In this document: in pieces, positions 30,011 through 38,668 of the stretch
Numbering within the stretch: position 1 is the stretch's first letter
How the letters are laid out: the number at the start of each line of letters is the position of its first letter
DNA from: Phenylobacterium sp. LH3H17
GTDB taxonomy: Bacteria > Pseudomonadota > Alphaproteobacteria > Caulobacterales > Caulobacteraceae
Assembly: GCF_024298925.1 (NCBI RefSeq)
Contig: NZ_CP101283.1
Span: 4,035,001-4,099,000, forward strand
Direction of reading: 5' to 3'
DNA length: 64,000 bases
Translations under genes and position numbers: made by a program
Notes under the pieces: model-generated
What the model was told of the DNA's origin: nothing
What the model saw: only the letters and a program-made list of their open reading frames with translations
Databases searched by the model: none

Positions 30011-30942
30011 GCGTCCTCCAGACCGACCAGGGTACGGGCGAAGGCGCGCGCCTTGAAGGGCTGGAGGTCCTCGATCCCCTCGCCCACGCCGATCAATTTG
30101 ATGGGACTGTCACTGGCCTGGGCCACCGGCACCAGGACCCCGCCGCGGGCGGTGCCGTCCAGCTTGGTCATCACGATCCCCGACACCCCGATCTGGTTGC
30201 CGAAGATGTTCTCCTGGGCGAGCGCATTGCGGCCCACCGTGGCGTCCAGGACCAGCAGGGTCTCATGCGGCGCGTCGGGCAGGGTCTTCTTGACCACCCG
30301 GATCACCTTAAGGAGCTCGTCCATCAGGCCCTGCTTGTTCTGCAACCGGCCGGCGGTGTCGATCAGCACCACGTCGTGGCCGTTCTCCTTGGCCGTCTCG
30401 ATGGCGTCGAAGGCCAGGCCCGCGGCGTCCGAACCGGTGGGCCGCGACATGAAGTCGGCCTGCGCCCTGTCGGCCCAGATCTTGAGCTGCTCGACGGCCG
30501 CGGCGCGGAAGGTGTCGCCGGCCACCACCAGGACCTTGGCCCCCCGCCCGGTCAGGTCGGCGGCGATCTTGCCGAGCGTCGTGGTCTTGCCGGAGCCGTT
30601 CACCCCGATGAACAGCACCACATAGGGCTTGGGTCCGGACAGCGGGTCGAAGTCGCCCTCGCGGGATTCCAGCTCCTCTCCGATATACTCGGCCAGGGCT
30701 TCCTTGATCTCGCCCTCATCGACGCTCTTGCCGAACTTGGCGTCGGAGAAGCGCTGGGTGATGCGGGCGGCCGAGTGCGGGCCGAGGTCGGCCTCGATCA
30801 GCATCTCTTCCAGCTCGTCGAGCTTGGCCTGGTCCAGCGGCTGCTTGGTGAAGGTGGAGACCACCTGCTCGGTCATCTGCTTCGACGAGCGCGACAGCCC
30901 GCTGGTCAGACGCTGGAGCCAGCCCTTTTTCGGTTCGGTCAT
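30007..30942 (-). CDS. ftsY: Signal recognition particle receptor FtsY
   Basis: A 311-residue SRP receptor GTPase that docks SRP-ribosome complexes at the membrane. It lacks a long acidic A domain, as in many alphaproteobacteria, and begins with a short amphipathic region (MTEPKKGWLQRLTSGLSRSS). The NG domain is complete: P-loop GVNGSGKTTTLGKIA, the DTFRAAAVEQL loop, DTAGRLQ, TKLDGTARGG and the closing GVGEGIEDLQPF. It lies 47 nt from the divergent TRIC gene, and the SRP partner gene ffh is at 48482. Confidence 0.96.
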   Translation of the reverse strand: MTEPKKGWLQRLTSGLSRSSKQMTEQVVSTFTKQPLDQAKLDELEEMLIEADLGPHSAARITQRFSDAKFGKSVDEGEIKEALAEYIGEELESREGDFDPLSGPKPYVVLFIGVNGSGKTTTLGKIAADLTGRGAKVLVVAGDTFRAAAVEQLKIWADRAQADFMSRPTGSDAAGLAFDAIETAKENGHDVVLIDTAGRLQNKQGLMDELLKVIRVVKKTLPDAPHETLLVLDATVGRNALAQENIFGNQIGVSGIVMTKLDGTARGGVLVPVAQASDSPIKLIGVGEGIEDLQPFKARAFARTLVGLEDA

Positions 30943-30989
30943 GGGCGGGCTTCTAGCGGGAAGAGGGCTTGCGCGATAGAGCTTGGGGC

Positions 30990-31631
30990 ATGGACGCTTT
31001 GGCCGCCACCCTCGTCTGGCTCGACTTTGGCGCCGTAGCCGTCTTTGGGGCCACCGGGGCGCTCGCCGCCGCGCGCCGCAAGCACGACATCATCACCTTC
31101 GGCTTCTTCGCCGCCGTGACTGGGGTCGGAGGCGGCACCCTTCGCGACCTGCTGATCGGCGCGCCGGTCTTCTGGGTGGACCGGCCAGGCTACATCCTGG
31201 CCTGTCTGGCCGCGGCCCTGGCGGTCTGGGTGTTCGGCGCCGGCCAGGCGCGGATGCGGGTGCTGCTCTGGCTCGACGCCCTGGGCATGGCCGCCTACAG
31301 CGTGGTTGGCGCGGCCAAGGCCGGCGCCCTGGACGTGGCGCCGTTTTCCGCCGTGGTCATGGGCGTGCTGACCGCCTGTTTCGGCGGGGTGATCCGCGAC
31401 GTCCTCGCCCACGAGCCCTCTGTGCTGCTGCGCCGGGAGATCTATGTGAGCTGCGCCCTGATCGGCGCCGGGGTCTTCGTCGTGCTGGAGCTGGCGGGCG
31501 TGCCCTCGATCCCGGCCGGTATCGCCGGGTTCCTGGCCGCCTTCCTGATCCGCACCGGCGCCATCCTCTGGGGCTGGAGCCTGCCGGGCTTCCCGGGACG
31601 CGGGCGCGACCGCGAGCCGGACAGGTCCTAG
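30990..31631 (+). CDS. TRIC/UPF0126-type membrane protein (YicG-like)
   Basis: A 213-residue protein built from two repeats of three membrane helices, as in bacterial TRIC cation channels and YicG-like transporters. The two glycine-rich repeat signatures GVGGGTLRDLLIGAPVFWV and CFGGVIRDVLAHEPSVLLRR identify the family. Members are reported as monovalent cation channels or glycine transporters; the substrate here is unknown. ATG at 30990 is preferred over 30969. Its TAG shares the CTAG at 31628-31631 with the convergent GFA gene. Confidence 0.9.
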   Translation: MDALAATLVWLDFGAVAVFGATGALAAARRKHDIITFGFFAAVTGVGGGTLRDLLIGAPVFWVDRPGYILACLAAALAVWVFGAGQARMRVLLWLDALGMAAYSVVGAAKAGALDVAPFSAVVMGVLTACFGGVIRDVLAHEPSVLLRREIYVSCALIGAGVFVVLELAGVPSIPAGIAGFLAAFLIRTGAILWGWSLPGFPGRGRDREPDRS

Positions 31632-32101
31632 GGCGCCGGCGGCCAAGTCTCGGTGTCGTGGTCGGGATGCTGGCGGCTGACCACGGCCTCGTAATGGGCC
31701 TGCATCTGCGCCTGATGCGTGGCCGGCGGCGTCGGGAGGTCGGCCGTTCCCGCGGTCCAGGGCAGGGCGCTGTCCAGGGCCATCTGCACCACCGGCGCGA
31801 TCGGCGCCGGGTCGTCGAAAGCGGCGATGGCCAGATCTATTACCTTGTCGCTCCACTCGAAGGTCAGCGGCGTGCCGCAGTCGCCGCAGAAGCCGCGTTC
31901 AACCTTGTTGGAGCTGGCGAAGCGCTTGCGCGCGCCCCGCGTCCATTCCAGCTCGGCGATCTTCACCGAGACCAGGGCGCCGTAGGGCGCGCCGAACGCC
32001 TTCTGGCACATGCGGCAATGGCAGATGGACGGCCGGCCCAGGGAGCCGGTGACGCGGAACCGCACCGCGCCGCACTGGCACCCGCCGGTCTCACCGCTCA
32101 T
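31628..32101 (-). CDS. GFA-family (CENP-V domain) zinc protein
   Basis: A 157-residue protein of the glutathione-dependent formaldehyde-activating (GFA/CENP-V) family. The zinc cysteines are visible: GGCQCGAVRF, ICHCRMCQKAFG and GFCGDCGTPL. Many members are not formaldehyde enzymes, so the function is open. It overlaps the mtaB stop by four bases (ATGA), placing it last in the dapF-S26-mtaB-GFA run. It shares a CTAG stop with the convergent TRIC gene. Confidence 0.88.
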   Translation of the reverse strand: MSGETGGCQCGAVRFRVTGSLGRPSICHCRMCQKAFGAPYGALVSVKIAELEWTRGARKRFASSNKVERGFCGDCGTPLTFEWSDKVIDLAIAAFDDPAPIAPVVQMALDSALPWTAGTADLPTPPATHQAQMQAHYEAVVSRQHPDHDTETWPPAP

Positions 32102-33414
32102 TCCGCCGCCTCCAGGATCGCTACGTGGCCCAGCGCCTTGCCGCCCGCATGGCCGACGATCCGCATCGCGACGATCGAACCCACCGCCGCCTCGCCCGTG
32201 AAGGCGATCTCAGTGAAGTCCTCCGCCCGCGCCACGCCCTCGCGCTCCACCAGGCCGGTGATCGTCCGGCCGACCTGGCGCTCCAGATGGCGGACCAGAG
32301 CCGCCTCGCCCACCGCCCGCAGGCGCGCGGCGCGGTCCTTGATCACCGGACGCTGCAGCTGCGGCATCCGCGCCGCGGGCGTGCCCGGACGGGGACTGAA
32401 CGGGAAGACGTGCAGGAACGACAGGCCGCCCTCTTCCACCAGCCGCAGGGTGTTCTCGAACATCTCCTCGGTCTCGGTCGGGAAGCCGGCGATCAGGTCG
32501 GCGCCGAACGCCGTATCGGGCCGCACGGCGCGGACATCGGCGATCAGCTTCAGCGCGTCGGCGCGCAGGTGGCGGCGCTTCATGCGCTTGAGGATCATGT
32601 CGTCCCCAGCCTGCAGCGACAGGTGCAGATAGGGCATGAGCCGCGGGTCTTCGGCCAGGCAGCGCATCAGGTCCGGATCGATCTCGGCTGCGTCGATGGA
32701 CGACAGCCGCAGGCGCGGCAGTTCCGGGACCAGCTTGAGGATACGGGCGACCAGCTGGCCGAGCGTCGGCTGACCCGGCAGGTCGGCGCCCCAGCTGGTG
32801 ATGTCCACCCCAGTCAGCACCACCTCGAGATAGCCCTGGGCGGTGAGCTTGCGGACCTGCTCCACCACCTCGCCGGCGGCGGCCGAGCGGGAATTGCCCC
32901 GGCCATAGGGGATGACGCAGAAGGTGCAGCGGTGGTCGCAGCCGTTCTGGACCTCGACATAGGCCCGCGCCCGGTCCTTCAGCCCGTCGATCAGGTGGCC
33001 GGCGGTCTCGCGCACGCTCATGATGTCGTTGACGCGGACCCGGCCTTCCGGCGCGCTGGCCGAATAGGCGCCGGCCTGAGACTTCTCGGCGTTGCCCAGC
33101 ACCAGGTCGACCTCGGCCATTCCGGCGAAGGCGGCGGGATCGATCTGGGCGGCGCAGCCCGTGACAATCAACCGGGCGTCGGGCCGTTCGCGGCGCGCCT
33201 TGCGGATCGCCTGACGAGCCTGGCGGACGGCCTCGCCGGTCACCGCGCAGGTGTTGAAGACGATGGCGTTGGCCAGCCCGTCCTCGCTCGCCCGCGCGCG
33301 GATGACCTCGCTTTCATAGGCGTTGAGCCGGCAACCGAACGTGACGATGCGAACATCGACGTCGTCGCCGGGCGCGGCCACGGGCAGGTCCATATCAGGG
33401 CTTTGCGCCGACAC
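32098..33414 (-). CDS. mtaB: tRNA t6A37 methylthiotransferase MtaB
   Basis: A radical-SAM enzyme that converts t6A37 to ms2t6A37 in tRNAs reading ANN codons. The N-terminal cluster domain has C28 (TFGCRLNAYESEVIR), C56 (NTCAVT) and C87 (TGCAAQ). The radical-SAM cluster is C159-x3-C163-x2-C166 in NGCDHRCTFCVIPYGRG. A TRAM domain ends the 438 residues. Two starts are possible: GTG at 33414, with AAGGA upstream and a 20-nt overlap with the S26 gene, or ATG at 33393, just after that gene's stop. Confidence 0.94.
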   Translation of the reverse strand: MSAQSPDMDLPVAAPGDDVDVRIVTFGCRLNAYESEVIRARASEDGLANAIVFNTCAVTGEAVRQARQAIRKARRERPDARLIVTGCAAQIDPAAFAGMAEVDLVLGNAEKSQAGAYSASAPEGRVRVNDIMSVRETAGHLIDGLKDRARAYVEVQNGCDHRCTFCVIPYGRGNSRSAAAGEVVEQVRKLTAQGYLEVVLTGVDITSWGADLPGQPTLGQLVARILKLVPELPRLRLSSIDAAEIDPDLMRCLAEDPRLMPYLHLSLQAGDDMILKRMKRRHLRADALKLIADVRAVRPDTAFGADLIAGFPTETEEMFENTLRLVEEGGLSFLHVFPFSPRPGTPAARMPQLQRPVIKDRAARLRAVGEAALVRHLERQVGRTITGLVEREGVARAEDFTEIAFTGEAAVGSIVAMRIVGHAGGKALGHVAILEAAE

Positions 33415-33979
33415 GCTTCTTGTCCTTGGCCTGGAGGATCACGGTTGCGACGGCGCAGATGTCCTTGTTCTCGAAGGGGCCCGAGATCCGCGAGTCGGTG
33501 GCGTCGTCGCGGTTGTCGGCCAGGATGTACCAGTCCTCCGGCCCCAGGCGCACGGGGGCGATGTCGTCGAACAGCGCCTCCTCGCCGCTGGCCAGGGTGA
33601 AGTAGCTGCGCCCGTTGCTCAGGGTCTCCTGCACCACCGCGCCGGCCCCACCGGGCGCCTCGCCGACGCGGGCGGCAGGCACGGTGCGGCCGTCGATCAC
33701 CAGCCGGCCGCGGCGGATCCGCAGGGTCTGGCCGGGTCCCGCGACCACGCGGCCGAGATAGGGCTGGGCCTTGTCCTTGGGGCGGTAGACCACCACGTCG
33801 CCGGGCTGCGGATGGGTCTGGCCACACATGCCCTCCAGCATGTCGGCCCCGACCAGGTCGCCCTTTTCGAGATTGGGACGCATGGAATCCGAACTCATCG
33901 CGTAGGTGGCGATGGGCGGGCTGGCGGCTCCCAGCAGCGGCGCCAGGATGAGGCCGAGGATGGCGATGCGTCGGGTCAC
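33395..33979 (-). CDS. S26-family signal-peptidase-like protein lacking the catalytic lysine
   Basis: A 194-residue protein with an N-terminal hydrophobic anchor (AILGLILAPLLGAASPPIA) and the signal-peptidase I boxes: nucleophile S32 in SSDSMRPNLEKGDLV, GDVVVYRPKDK, and the box-E motif ILADNRDDATDSRISGP. In active LepB the box-D segment reads YIKRVIGLPG with the general-base Lys; here it reads YLGRVVAGPG, with Gly76 in that place. The protein is therefore either inactive, uses another base, or has another role. Its GTG overlaps the dapF stop (GTGA), and mtaB follows. Confidence 0.8.
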   Translation of the reverse strand: MTRRIAILGLILAPLLGAASPPIATYAMSSDSMRPNLEKGDLVGADMLEGMCGQTHPQPGDVVVYRPKDKAQPYLGRVVAGPGQTLRIRRGRLVIDGRTVPAARVGEAPGGAGAVVQETLSNGRSYFTLASGEEALFDDIAPVRLGPEDWYILADNRDDATDSRISGPFENKDICAVATVILQAKDKKRVGAKP

Positions 33980-34803
33980 GGCAGGGTCCCGGTGAAATCC
34001 ACCTGGGCGGGTCCGGTCATGATCACATGGCCGTCGGACTCGCGCCACTCGATGGTGAGCTCGCCGCCGTCCAGCACCAGGGTGGCCTTGTTGTCGGTCA
34101 GGCCGCGGCGGTGGGCAGCGACCAGGGCCGCGCAGGCGCCGGTGCCGCACGCCTTGGTCAGGCCCGCCCCGCGCTCCCACACCCGCAGGCGGATGCGGTC
34201 ACGGGCGACGATCTGGGCGAAGCCGACATTCACGCCTTCCGGGAAGAGATGGTGGTGCTCGATCATCGGCCCGACCTGGACCACCGGCGCGGTCTCGATG
34301 TCGGGCACGAAGAACACCACGTGCGGGTTCCCCATGGAGACGCAGCCCGGAGTGTGCAGGATCGGGGCGTCGATGGGCCCGACCTGCAGCTCTATCCCCT
34401 TGGTGTCCATCTCCTCGGCGAGCGGGATGTCCGTCCAGTCCAGGCCCGGGACGCCCATGTCGACGCTGACGATCCGGTCGCCGGCCCGGGTCGCGGTCAG
34501 CAACCCCCCTTGCGTCTCCATCACCGCCTGGTCGCGCCCCGAGGCCTCCATCAGCAGCCAGCCGACGCAGCGGCTGGCGTTGCCGCACGCGCCCACTTCC
34601 TCGCCGTCGGCGTTCCAGAAGCGCACGGCGGCGTCGGCCTTGTCCGAGGCCTCGATGGAGACCAGCTGGTCGCAGCCGATGCCGGACTCGCGGCTCGCGA
34701 TCGCGCGCACCTCTTCAGGCGTCGGCGCGAAGGGCGCGGATCGGGCCTCGACCACGACGAAGTCGTTGCCGAGCCCGTTCATCTTCAGGAACGGACGGCT
34801 CAT
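33976..34803 (-). CDS. dapF: Diaminopimelate epimerase
   Basis: A 275-residue PLP-independent epimerase that makes meso-diaminopimelate for lysine and peptidoglycan. The two catalytic cysteines are C73 (GACGNASRCVG) and the one in GLTKACGTGACAAL near 219. The start MSRPFLKMNGLGNDFVVVEA is the family N-terminus. It heads a four-gene run (dapF, S26-like peptidase, mtaB, GFA) with four-base or similar overlaps between every pair, and is divergent from the oligopeptidase gene. Confidence 0.96.
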   Translation of the reverse strand: MSRPFLKMNGLGNDFVVVEARSAPFAPTPEEVRAIASRESGIGCDQLVSIEASDKADAAVRFWNADGEEVGACGNASRCVGWLLMEASGRDQAVMETQGGLLTATRAGDRIVSVDMGVPGLDWTDIPLAEEMDTKGIELQVGPIDAPILHTPGCVSMGNPHVVFFVPDIETAPVVQVGPMIEHHHLFPEGVNVGFAQIVARDRIRLRVWERGAGLTKACGTGACAALVAAHRRGLTDNKATLVLDGGELTIEWRESDGHVIMTGPAQVDFTGTLP

Positions 34804-34886
34804 GATGGCGGGCTATATAGGGGAGAATTGTCCGCCGATCACCTTTAGGAAGACAGGCCCTGCCCGGCCGACCTATCCATGGCGTC

Positions 34887-36938
34887 ATGAAACTCTTCCC
34901 CGCGGCGCTCGCAGGCGCCCTGCTCATCGCCCCGGCCGCCGCCGTCGCCCAGGCCGAGGACCCCTTCATCTGGCTCGAGGACATCGACTCGCCGCGGTCG
35001 ATGGCCTGGGTCGAGGCGCAGAACGCCAAGGCCGCCAAGCGCCTGGAAGGCGACGCCCGCTACGACCCGTTCCTGGCGCAGGGCCGGGCGATCTTCACCG
35101 CCGAGGATCGCATCGCCCAGCCGACTTTCCGCGGCGCGGGCGTGGACAATTTCTGGCAGGACTCGGTCAACACCCACGGGATCTGGCGCAGCGCCTCGCT
35201 GGCCTCCTATCGCGGGGCCGATCCGGCCTGGGATGTGCTGCTCGACCTCGACGCCCTGGCCAAGGCCGAGGGCAAGAACTGGTTCTGGAAGGGCGCGACC
35301 TGCCTCAAGCCGGCGGAGACCACCTGCCTGGTCAGACTCTCCAACGGCGGCGGCGACGCGGTCGAACTGCGCGAGTTCGACACCGCCAGGAAGGCCTTCG
35401 TCGAGGGCGGATTCCGGCTGGCCGAAGGCAAGCAGGAGGTGGACTGGATCGATCGCGACAGTCTGATCGCGTCACGGGAGTGGACTCCGGGCGAAGTGAC
35501 CAGTTCCGGGTACGGCTATGTGGTCAAGATCGTCAGCCGTTCCGGCGACCCCAAGGAGATCTTCCGTGGGGAAAAGTCCGATGTCGCCGCGAATGGCGCC
35601 GTTCTGCGCGGCCAGGGCGGCAAGGTGGATGGAATCCTGATCCGGCGCGGCCTGTCGTTCTTCGAGTCCGAACATAGCCTGTACGCCGACGGCCTGCTGA
35701 CCCGGGTGCCGTTGCCGCGAAAGGCGCAGTTCAAGGCCTATGTGGATGGCGTCATGGTCTTCACCCTGCAGAAGGCGTGGTCCGGCTTCCAGAGCGGGGC
35801 CTTGATCGGCGTCGATCCCGCCACCCTGAAGCCGGAGTTGATCTTCCAGCCCAGTCCGCGTCAGGCGGTCCGCGACGTCGCCGACACCAAGGGCATGCTG
35901 GCTGTCGAACTGCTGGAGGATGTGAAGGGCGCGATCGACGTCTATGATCGCAGGAACGGCAAGTGGACCGTTCGGCGCCTGGCCCTGCCCAAGGACGCCA
36001 CCCTGACCCTGCGCTCGACCTCGGGGAAGGACGACCAACTGTTCGTCGCCGGCGAGACCTTCCTCACACCCAACAGCCTCTGGCTGGCCGACGCCGCCAC
36101 GGGCCAGGCCCGGCAGGTCAAGACCCTGCCCGCCCGCTTCGACGCCTCCAGGGACCGGGTCGACCAGTACTGGGCGACCTCCAGCGACGGAACCAAGATC
36201 CCCTATTTCGTGGTCCGCCCGAAGACCGCCAAGCTGGACGGCTCGACCCCGACCATCATGTACGGCTACGGCGGCTTCGAGGTCGCCAAGCCGCCGGTCT
36301 ACATCCCGGAAATGGGCAAGATCTGGCTGGAGCGCGGCGGCGCCTATGTCATCGCCAATATCCGCGGCGGCGGGGAGTTCGGACCGGCCTGGCACCAGTC
36401 GGTGTTGCGTGAGAAGCGCCAGCTGGCCTTTGACGACTTCGCCGCCGTGGCCCGCGACCTGGCCACGCGGAAGATCACTTCGGCGCGCCGGCTCGGCATC
36501 TACGGCCGCTCCAACGGCGGCGTGCTGACCACAGTGTCGCTCACCCAGCATCCCGAGCTCTGGAACGCCGTGGTGGTGGAGAGCCCGCTGACCGACATGC
36601 TGCGCTACCACAAGCTCTCGGCCGGCGCCTCGTGGGTGGGCGAGTACGGCGATCCGGAGGTCCCGGCCGACCGCGCCATCATCGCCAAGTATGACGGCTA
36701 CCTGAACCTCAAGCCCGGCCGGAAATATCCCGAACCCTATGTCACGACCAATACCCGCGACGACCGTGTGCATCCCGGTCACGCCCGCAAGTTCGCCGCC
36801 AAGCTCGAGTCTCTTGGCTATCCCTACCTCTATTTCGAGAACACCTTCGGCGGCCACGCCAACGACGCCGACCCCGAGCTGAACGCCCGGCGCTGGGCGA
36901 GGCACTATGTCTATCTGAGCCAGAAGTTGTTCGACTGA
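34887..36938 (+). CDS. Prolyl oligopeptidase family S9 serine peptidase, exported
   Basis: A 683-residue peptidase with a signal peptide (MKLFPAALAGALLIAPAAAV, cleaved near VAQA|E), an N-terminal propeller and a C-terminal alpha/beta-hydrolase domain. The nucleophile elbow is GIYGRSNGGVLTTVSL, and the catalytic His is in ENTFGGHAND near the end. YGYGGFEVAKPP and NIRGGGEFGPAWHQ are hallmark S9A segments. It probably cleaves proline-containing peptides in the periplasm. A GNAT gene follows with a one-base overlap (TGATG). Confidence 0.92.
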   Translation: MKLFPAALAGALLIAPAAAVAQAEDPFIWLEDIDSPRSMAWVEAQNAKAAKRLEGDARYDPFLAQGRAIFTAEDRIAQPTFRGAGVDNFWQDSVNTHGIWRSASLASYRGADPAWDVLLDLDALAKAEGKNWFWKGATCLKPAETTCLVRLSNGGGDAVELREFDTARKAFVEGGFRLAEGKQEVDWIDRDSLIASREWTPGEVTSSGYGYVVKIVSRSGDPKEIFRGEKSDVAANGAVLRGQGGKVDGILIRRGLSFFESEHSLYADGLLTRVPLPRKAQFKAYVDGVMVFTLQKAWSGFQSGALIGVDPATLKPELIFQPSPRQAVRDVADTKGMLAVELLEDVKGAIDVYDRRNGKWTVRRLALPKDATLTLRSTSGKDDQLFVAGETFLTPNSLWLADAATGQARQVKTLPARFDASRDRVDQYWATSSDGTKIPYFVVRPKTAKLDGSTPTIMYGYGGFEVAKPPVYIPEMGKIWLERGGAYVIANIRGGGEFGPAWHQSVLREKRQLAFDDFAAVARDLATRKITSARRLGIYGRSNGGVLTTVSLTQHPELWNAVVVESPLTDMLRYHKLSAGASWVGEYGDPEVPADRAIIAKYDGYLNLKPGRKYPEPYVTTNTRDDRVHPGHARKFAAKLESLGYPYLYFENTFGGHANDADPELNARRWARHYVYLSQKLFD

Positions 36939-37438
36939 TGCTGAAGATCGGTTGGCTTGCCAAGGATGATCCGGCGGCCTTCGAGGCGGCGTTCGCCGAC
37001 ATGGGGTGGATCAAGCCGGCCGCCCAGTACGAGCGCTATCTCGACGAGCAGACCGCCGGCGAGCGGCCCGTGCTGGTGGCTCGCCTGGACGGGGCCTTCG
37101 CGGGCTATCTGACCGTGCGCTGGGAATCCACCTACCGGCCGTTCCGGGCGATGGGGATTCCGGAGATCCAGGATTTCAACGTCCTACCCCCATTCCGCCG
37201 CCAGGGTATCGGCTCACGCCTGATGGACGCGGCCGAGGCCCTGATCGGCGAGCGTTCGCCGGTGGCCGGGATCGGGGTCGGTCTCTATCCGGACTACGGC
37301 CCGGCCCAGCGGCTCTACGTGCTGCGCGGCTATCTGCCGGACGGACGCGGCATCGCCTGGAACGGGACCAATGTCACGCCCGGCCAGATCGTCGAGGTGG
37401 ACGACGAGCTGGCCCTCTATTTCACCAAGGCGCTCTAG
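36938..37438 (+). CDS. GNAT-family N-acetyltransferase
   Basis: A 166-residue acetyltransferase. The acetyl-CoA loop is in FRRQGIGSRLMDAAEALIGE (about residues 87-106), preceded by the beta-strand FNVLPPF and followed by VGLYPDYGPAQRLYVLRGYL. Its start codon shares the A of the oligopeptidase stop (TGATG), so it is translated with the upstream peptidase gene. The substrate is unknown. Confidence 0.88.
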   Translation: MLKIGWLAKDDPAAFEAAFADMGWIKPAAQYERYLDEQTAGERPVLVARLDGAFAGYLTVRWESTYRPFRAMGIPEIQDFNVLPPFRRQGIGSRLMDAAEALIGERSPVAGIGVGLYPDYGPAQRLYVLRGYLPDGRGIAWNGTNVTPGQIVEVDDELALYFTKAL

Positions 37439-37490
37439 GCCCCGCGCCGCCACTCCACGGCCAGGCCCGGCTCGCGCAAGGCGCCAATCC

Positions 37491-38054
37491 CTAGACCCGC
37501 TCGATTTTCGCAGCGGCCGCGTCGATCGCCGCGGCGATGGCGTCGATCTGCGCCTCGCTGGGTCTTTCGCCCTGCAGGCGCAGCTTCAAGGCGACGCCCA
37601 GGTTCTGCATGGCCCGGGCCACCCGTGGCGAAGACCGGGGCGACTGCTCGCCGGCCTCGTCGAGACGGGCGAAGACAGCGTCGACGGCCGCGCGGTTCTG
37701 TTCCAGAGCCGTGTCGCCCTCCGGCGTGATCTCATAGGCCTTGCGGCCGCCGTCGCCGCCCGTCTGACGGACGAACCCTTCGTCCTCCAGCAGGGAGAGG
37801 GTCGGGTAGATGACGCCCGGGCTGGGGCGATAGGCGCCGCCGGTGCGCTCTTCCAGGGCGCGGATCAGCTCGTAGCCGTGGCTGGGCTTTTCCTTCAGCA
37901 GGGCCAGGATCACGAAGCGCAGGTCGCCGTGGTCCAGGATGCGGCCGATGCGCCCGCCCCGCCCGGGGCCGCCGCGGCGATGCCCCCCATGGCCGTGGCC
38001 GCCGAACGCATGGCGGCTCCGCTGCTCGTGTTGTTTCCAGTGGTGTCGATACAT
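37491..38054 (-). CDS. PadR-family regulator with histidine-rich N-terminus
   Basis: A 187-residue winged-helix regulator. The DNA-binding core (about 42-115) has DLRFVILALLKEKPSHGYEL, RPSPGVIYPTLSLLEDEGFV and GGRKAYEITPEG, standard for PadR; a C-terminal helical dimerisation part follows. The N-terminus is unusual: seven histidines in the first 25 residues (MYRHHWKQHEQRSRHAFGG, HGHGGHRRGG), which could bind a metal. An AGGA site precedes the ATG. Immediately upstream is an AT-rich region with repeated GATATATC-like palindromes, so autoregulation is likely. Confidence 0.88.
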   Translation of the reverse strand: MYRHHWKQHEQRSRHAFGGHGHGGHRRGGPGRGGRIGRILDHGDLRFVILALLKEKPSHGYELIRALEERTGGAYRPSPGVIYPTLSLLEDEGFVRQTGGDGGRKAYEITPEGDTALEQNRAAVDAVFARLDEAGEQSPRSSPRVARAMQNLGVALKLRLQGERPSEAQIDAIAAAIDAAAAKIERV

Positions 38055-38067
38055 TTTCGATCCTATT

Positions 38068-38126
38068 TAGATATGTCGATTTGACAGATATATCTCGAGC
38101 GGATCGGATTGCAATAGATATATCGA
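38068..38126 (-). promoter_or_regulatory. AT-rich promoter/operator of the PadR gene
   Basis: Three related sites lie within 60 bp of very AT-rich DNA: TAGATATGTCGA (38068-38079), the perfect palindrome AGATATATCT (38086-38095) and TAGATATATCGA (38115-38126). On the minus strand TTGCAA followed after 16 nt by TATATC gives a plausible promoter overlapped by the middle palindrome. The arrangement suggests PadR autorepression; this is inference. Confidence 0.65.
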
Positions 38127-38133
38127 AACTATT

Positions 38134-38625
38134 CTATTTTGACGCGGGGAACGCCTGTTTGCAGAGCTCGTCACCGAAGGCCTCGGAGAGCTGCTCCTCG
38201 GCCTCGCCCATCACCACGATGGCGAAGCGGCCGCCGACGATCGTCTGGCCGACCTTGTAGTCGGCCACCACCTTGCCGGTGGCGATATCCACCAGCCGCG
38301 CCTCGCCCCGCAGGACATTTGCGCCGGCCACCACCGTGGTCATGACGGGATTGGCCTTGTCGAGGCGGTCGATCATGGCCTCCAGGCGCAGAGGCCGGGT
38401 CCCCTTGGCGCAGGCGTCCAGCTTTGCTTTCACCCTGGCCTTGAAGATGTCGTCGAACTGCGGCGTCACCTTGAGGTCGCCCTTGGTCAGGGTGATCTCG
38501 TCCACCCGGCCGTTGGCGGTCCAGTCGGTCGAGAGCGCCGATACGGTCTCGCTGCGCGACATGCTCATGCAGCCGGAAAGGCAGACGGCGACGCTCGCGA
38601 GCGCCAGAGAGGGAAATCGGGTCAA
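38134..38625 (-). CDS. Putative lipoprotein of unknown function
   Basis: A 163-residue protein with a lipoprotein signal peptide. The lipobox LSGC puts the lipidated cysteine at residue 19 (ALASVAVCLSGCMSMSRSET). The mature part has a mixed alpha/beta pattern with two cysteines (LDACAKG, ELCKQAF) that may pair. Residues about 95-150 contain VVAGANVLRGEARLVDIATG and VVADYKVGQTIVGG, resembling outer-membrane-associated small domains, but I cannot name a family. It precedes padR on the same strand; the AT-rich operator lies between them, so padR probably has its own promoter. Confidence 0.72.
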   Translation of the reverse strand: MTRFPSLALASVAVCLSGCMSMSRSETVSALSTDWTANGRVDEITLTKGDLKVTPQFDDIFKARVKAKLDACAKGTRPLRLEAMIDRLDKANPVMTTVVAGANVLRGEARLVDIATGKVVADYKVGQTIVGGRFAIVVMGEAEEQLSEAFGDELCKQAFPASK

Positions 38626-38668
38626 AAGGGATGCTCCTGTCAGCCAGCCACTAACGCCCCAGCTAAGC

